Shown: piece after piece, positions 61,060 through 64,000 of the stretch
How the letters are laid out: each line of letters opens with the position of its first letter
Numbering within the stretch: the first letter of the stretch is position 1
NCBI GenBank assembly: GCA_013390785.1
Contig: JACASW010000002.1
Span: 1 to 64,000 of the forward strand
Reading direction: 5' to 3'
Length of the DNA: 64,000 bases
From: Marine Group I thaumarchaeote
GTDB lineage: Archaea > Thermoproteota > Nitrososphaeria > Nitrososphaerales > Nitrosopumilaceae
The notes under the pieces: generated by a model
Databases searched by the model: none
What the model was told of the DNA's origin: nothing
The model's input: the letters and a program-made list of their open reading frames with translations, nothing else
Made by a program: the position numbers and the translations under genes

Positions 61060-62328
61060 TCAATCAACAAAAATTTTACATCCAATTCTTTTCATTTCAG
61101 AAATGAAATTCGGGTATGAAATTTCCACGGATTCTGGGTCTGATATAGTACAATTACCAACATGCATTCCAGCTATGCAAAAAGCCATGAACAGTCTATG
61201 ATCATTTTCAGAATTTAGATCAGCACTAGTCAAACTTTTTGAATTGTTCAGTACCAATCCATCCTTTTTTTCCTTAACCTTAATTCCTAATTTAGTAAGT
61301 TCCCTTGCAAGTATAGCAATCCTATCCGTTTCTTTGTATCTTGCATGTTCAACATTAAAGATTTCAATCGGCTTTGACGCTTTCAAGGCAAGTATTGCAA
61401 TAGCAGGAATAAGATCTGGGGAATTGCTTAAATCAAATTTTCCACCATCAAGTTTTTCTGGCGATTTTACTGTTATCGTATTCTTATCTAACGTAATCAC
61501 CACACCCATAATTTCTAAAATATCTATAATTGCTTCATCAGCTTGCGGCATGGATCCTGTAGATATTTGTATTGTAAGGTCTTCTCCAAGCAACACAGCT
61601 GCGGATAGTAATAGTGCAAGACTAGAAAAATCAGATGGTATTGTCAAAGTAGTGGCTTTATAATTTTGTTCAGGTATGATGTATTTTTTATATGGAGTTT
61701 TAGTTTCTACTTTGGCACCAAATTTTTCCATCATTGCAATTGTTGCATCAACGTACGGTTTTGATACTAACTTGCCTTGAATGTTTAGTATAAGCCCATT
61801 TTCTAATTTTGGAGCAGTAATCATCAATGCTGAAATGAATTGACTTGAAACATTTCCAGGAATTTTAACTTCTCCTCCTTTTATCATACCTGCAATTGAT
61901 ATGGGTGGACTACCATTATCTGAACTACATTTTGCTCCTAGTGATTTTAGAGCATCAAGCAATGGTTGCATTGGTCGTTTTTTTAGGCTTGAATCTCCTG
62001 TTAAAACTATTTTGTCATTTGCTAGAGCTGAAATTGCAGCCGCAATCCTAATAGTCGTTCCAGAATTAGCGGCGTCTATAGTATTATTTTGTAATTTTAA
62101 TTCTTTTGCACTGGTTACCGTTATATCATCTCCTACGTCTTTTATTTCCACACCAAAGTTTTTGCAAGCGTTAATTGTAGCATTAGTATCTCCTGATCTC
62201 AAAATATTTTTGATAATGCTTTTGTCAATAGCTAGCGACGCCAAAAAAATTGCTCTATGCGTATAACTTTTGTTGGGAGGACATATGATCTTTCCACTAA
62301 TCTCAGATTTTTCTACTCTACAATTCAT
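61060..62328 (-). CDS. aroA: EPSP synthase (3-phosphoshikimate 1-carboxyvinyltransferase)
   Basis: A 422-residue enzyme that joins phosphoenolpyruvate to shikimate-3-phosphate. Motifs are ICPPNKSYTHRAIFLASLA at the N-terminus, AANSGTTIRIAAAISAL near residue 85, VSSQFISALMITAP, the catalytic aspartate in NSPDLIPAIAILALKA, and the C-terminal ENDHRLFMAFCIAG. It overlaps shikimate kinase by 11 bases. Confidence 0.96.
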   Translation of the reverse strand: MNCRVEKSEISGKIICPPNKSYTHRAIFLASLAIDKSIIKNILRSGDTNATINACKNFGVEIKDVGDDITVTSAKELKLQNNTIDAANSGTTIRIAAAISALANDKIVLTGDSSLKKRPMQPLLDALKSLGAKCSSDNGSPPISIAGMIKGGEVKIPGNVSSQFISALMITAPKLENGLILNIQGKLVSKPYVDATIAMMEKFGAKVETKTPYKKYIIPEQNYKATTLTIPSDFSSLALLLSAAVLLGEDLTIQISTGSMPQADEAIIDILEIMGVVITLDKNTITVKSPEKLDGGKFDLSNSPDLIPAIAILALKASKPIEIFNVEHARYKETDRIAILARELTKLGIKVKEKKDGLVLNNSKSLTSADLNSENDHRLFMAFCIAGMHVGNCTISDPESVEISYPNFISEMKRIGCKIFVD

Positions 62329-63172
62329 GCACTTCAGCCTTTTTGTTATTTATTTGAGCAACAGTAGTATTACCATCAAGTGTAGAAAATAATTTTTTAA
62401 TCTTTGGTACAGAGTTATTTTTAACAATTGCAGCTATTGATGGACCATTACCAGAAACTGATGCTCCTATTGCCCCATTTTCGATTAGTTTAAGGATAAT
62501 TTCTGGTTCTGAGCTTAGGATGGTAGATGTTGCTATACCGTTTAGATTCATGGCATTCCAATAATCAGATTTTTTTGCAAGATTCCAAGCTTGCTCAAAA
62601 TCGTCACTTGATGCTTTAAGTTTTCTAACATTTCCCCTTTTTCTTGATTTAGGTATAAAAATTACAGCAGATACATGATTAAGACACTTTTCAGAACGAA
62701 TTAGTTTTTTCTTATAATTATCAGTCACAACAAATCCACCATAATAGCATGCACATGCATCATCATATGCACCAGTCAAACTAACTTTAGTTTCGATAGA
62801 TGCCTTAACTCCAACATTTAATATTTCTGTGTCGTTCATATTTGGTTTGAATAATTTTGCACATGCCATAGCTACTGCAGTGGAAATTGCACTTGAACTT
62901 TTCAATCCATATCCTGTCGGAATTTCCGAGTCCAATGAGATTTTCAATTTTGTTTTAGATAGTTCATTTTTTGGAACGATTTTTTCAATAACTTTATTGA
63001 TTAAGCGTGAGCTCATTGATTTATTTTCAACTTCAATTATCACGCCTTTTCCGTATGAAGTTTCCATTTCAACATTAACCCTTTTTGATATACCAAGTGC
63101 TGCTCCCTTTCCTGTTGCGATTGCATTTACGATAGAGATTGCACCATGTATAGTTGCTTTAGCTATTGCCAT
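62318..63172 (-). CDS. Shikimate kinase, archaeal GHMP type
   Basis: A 284-residue GHMP-superfamily kinase, unrelated to bacterial AroK. The ATP loop is PTGYGLKSSSAISTAVAMAC near residue 90. The N-terminal KATIHGAISIVNAIATGKGA and the C-terminal GASVSGNGPSIAAIVKN are also typical. It phosphorylates shikimate. The start codon shares one base with the aroE stop. Confidence 0.93.
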   Translation of the reverse strand: MAIAKATIHGAISIVNAIATGKGAALGISKRVNVEMETSYGKGVIIEVENKSMSSRLINKVIEKIVPKNELSKTKLKISLDSEIPTGYGLKSSSAISTAVAMACAKLFKPNMNDTEILNVGVKASIETKVSLTGAYDDACACYYGGFVVTDNYKKKLIRSEKCLNHVSAVIFIPKSRKRGNVRKLKASSDDFEQAWNLAKKSDYWNAMNLNGIATSTILSSEPEIILKLIENGAIGASVSGNGPSIAAIVKNNSVPKIKKLFSTLDGNTTVAQINNKKAEVHEL

Positions 63173-63993
63173 TAAACTCCTCCAAGTAATGCTTTTTTCA
63201 TAACATCATATGGAGCTTCCGTCTTATGCCAAATTTCAAACGAACATGCAGCCTGGCTCAAAAGCATTTCATAACCATAAATTATAGTCGCACCATTTTC
63301 CTTTGATTTTTTAATAAGATCCGTGTTCATTGGCTGATACACAATATCGTAAACTATAGAGTTCTTACTTATGTTCTCAGTTGAGATTGGGCTAGGTTCA
63401 TTTTTCATACCAATAGAAGTTGAATTTATAATAAATTTGTAATCAGCGATTAATTCATCAACTTCTTGCATTGGAGCTACATCTACATTACCTCCAATTT
63501 TTTTAGCAAATTCTGTTAATTCTTTTGCATTTTCTTGGGTTCTGTTTGCAATTGTAATTTTTCCAGCTTTTTCTTTAACCATTGCAGTTATTATTGCTCT
63601 TGCAGCCCCACCTGCACCTAAAAGTAATACCTGAGAACCTTCTATTGTCAAATTTTTCTTTTTGATAGGATCAAGGAATCCAATCATATCTGTATTGTAA
63701 CCTTTCAGTTTTCCATTATCATTTAATACAGTATTTACTGCTCCAATTACTTTGCATGTTGTGTCCATTTCATCTAATAATTTCATCATTTCAATTTTAT
63801 GAGGAATTGTAACGTTAAACCCCGCAATTTTTATCGCTTTTAGTGCTTCTATTCCTGCAGTTAGTTCTCCTGCTGGTATCCTGTATGCAATATACGTATG
63901 ATCTAATTGTAAATGGCGAAATGCTGCATTGTGTATATTTGGTGATAAAGAATGATCTATCGGATCTCCTATCACAGCATATGTATTGGACAT
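63172..63993 (-). CDS. aroE: Shikimate dehydrogenase
   Basis: A 273-residue NADP enzyme reducing 3-dehydroshikimate. Signatures are AVIGDPIDHSLSPNIHNAAF at the N-terminus, the catalytic lysine in FNVTIPHKIEMMKLLDE, the aspartate in GYNTDMIGFL, the NADP loop LLGAGGAARAIITAMV with the following ANRT, and the closing YGYEMLLSQAACSFEIW. It is the first aro gene visible. Earlier steps (DHQ formation and dehydration) probably lie beyond 64 kb. Confidence 0.95.
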   Translation of the reverse strand: MSNTYAVIGDPIDHSLSPNIHNAAFRHLQLDHTYIAYRIPAGELTAGIEALKAIKIAGFNVTIPHKIEMMKLLDEMDTTCKVIGAVNTVLNDNGKLKGYNTDMIGFLDPIKKKNLTIEGSQVLLLGAGGAARAIITAMVKEKAGKITIANRTQENAKELTEFAKKIGGNVDVAPMQEVDELIADYKFIINSTSIGMKNEPSPISTENISKNSIVYDIVYQPMNTDLIKKSKENGATIIYGYEMLLSQAACSFEIWHKTEAPYDVMKKALLGGV

Positions 63994-64000
63994 CTATTTT

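Overview
This AT-rich window is archaeal and fits an ammonia-oxidising Nitrososphaerota (Thaumarchaeota) genome of Nitrosopumilus type. The evidence is the gene set: TFB, a TFE-beta/RPC34-like factor, SRP19 and SRP54, aIF5A, Gar1, Pus10, Dph6, ribosomal proteins S8e, S24e and S27ae, GHMP-type shikimate kinase, a ThiD-ThiN fusion, siroheme-route heme genes and two intron-containing tRNAs. Genes are dense, often overlap by a few bases, and many have a TATA-like box 22-30 bp before the start codon, as in leaderless archaeal genes. The assignment rests on recognition, not on a search.

Layout. 0-0.36 kb: a contig-edge fold-back that splits one unrecognised gene. 0.36-6.3 kb: purine salvage (mtnP, apt), a large secreted beta-domain protein and an OLD-type ATPase/nuclease. 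6.4-14.6 kb: TFE-beta with a lysine-rich repeat tail, rlmE, a drug-type ABC exporter, an 1182-residue secreted NHL-HYR-RTX protein and a methyltransferase. 14.7-16.3 kb: phosphate uptake (DUF47 + PiT). 16.4-20.2 kb: hemL-hemC-cobA-hemD. 20.2-25.1 kb: sufB-sufD-sufS-sufU plus a winged-helix/zinc protein. 25-30 kb: pgk, PAP2 phosphatase, msrA, a histone-H1-like protein, an OB-fold protein, tRNA-Leu(CAA) and a VTT membrane protein. 30-34.4 kb: hemB, hemA, precorrin-2 dehydrogenase and a fused AhbA-AhbB siroheme decarboxylase. 34.4-38 kb: sufC, then a chlorite-dismutase-family gene, DUF1802, an aldo/keto reductase and very small ORFs. 38-41.4 kb: TFB, gar1, srp19, rps8e, scpB, scpA. 41.4-50.4 kb: alcohol dehydrogenase, tRNA-Tyr, aIF5A, a probable C/D box sRNA, dph6, srp54, pus10, a HEXXH protein, rps27ae, rps24e, DUF309 and apgM. 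50.5-57.3 kb: a GalT-like protein, a sugar nucleotidyltransferase, thiDN, a nuclease/methyltransferase pair and thiC. 57.3-64 kb: aroE-aroK-aroA-aroC-(chorismate mutase/aminotransferase)-tyrA-nudix, all on the minus strand.

How genes work together. The two heme clusters together make 5-aminolevulinate from glutamyl-tRNA (HemA, HemL), uroporphyrinogen III (HemB, HemC, HemD), precorrin-2 (CobA), sirohydrochlorin (the precorrin-2 dehydrogenase) and then decarboxylate siroheme (AhbAB) toward heme. Uroporphyrinogen decarboxylase and the protoporphyrin branch are not seen here. The Suf genes supply Fe-S clusters, which TFE-beta and ThiC need. The aro operon converts dehydroshikimate to prephenate and on toward tyrosine.

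The points that most deserve a second look are the fold-back edge, the probable C/D box RNA, the apparent 5' frame problem in apgM, the nuclease/methyltransferase pair at 54.6-55.9 kb, the small-gene tail of the chlorite-dismutase operon, the hairpin/T-run locus with a 32-residue membrane ORF at 8.1-8.25 kb, and tandem DNA repeats that extend three basic or nucleic-acid-linked proteins.
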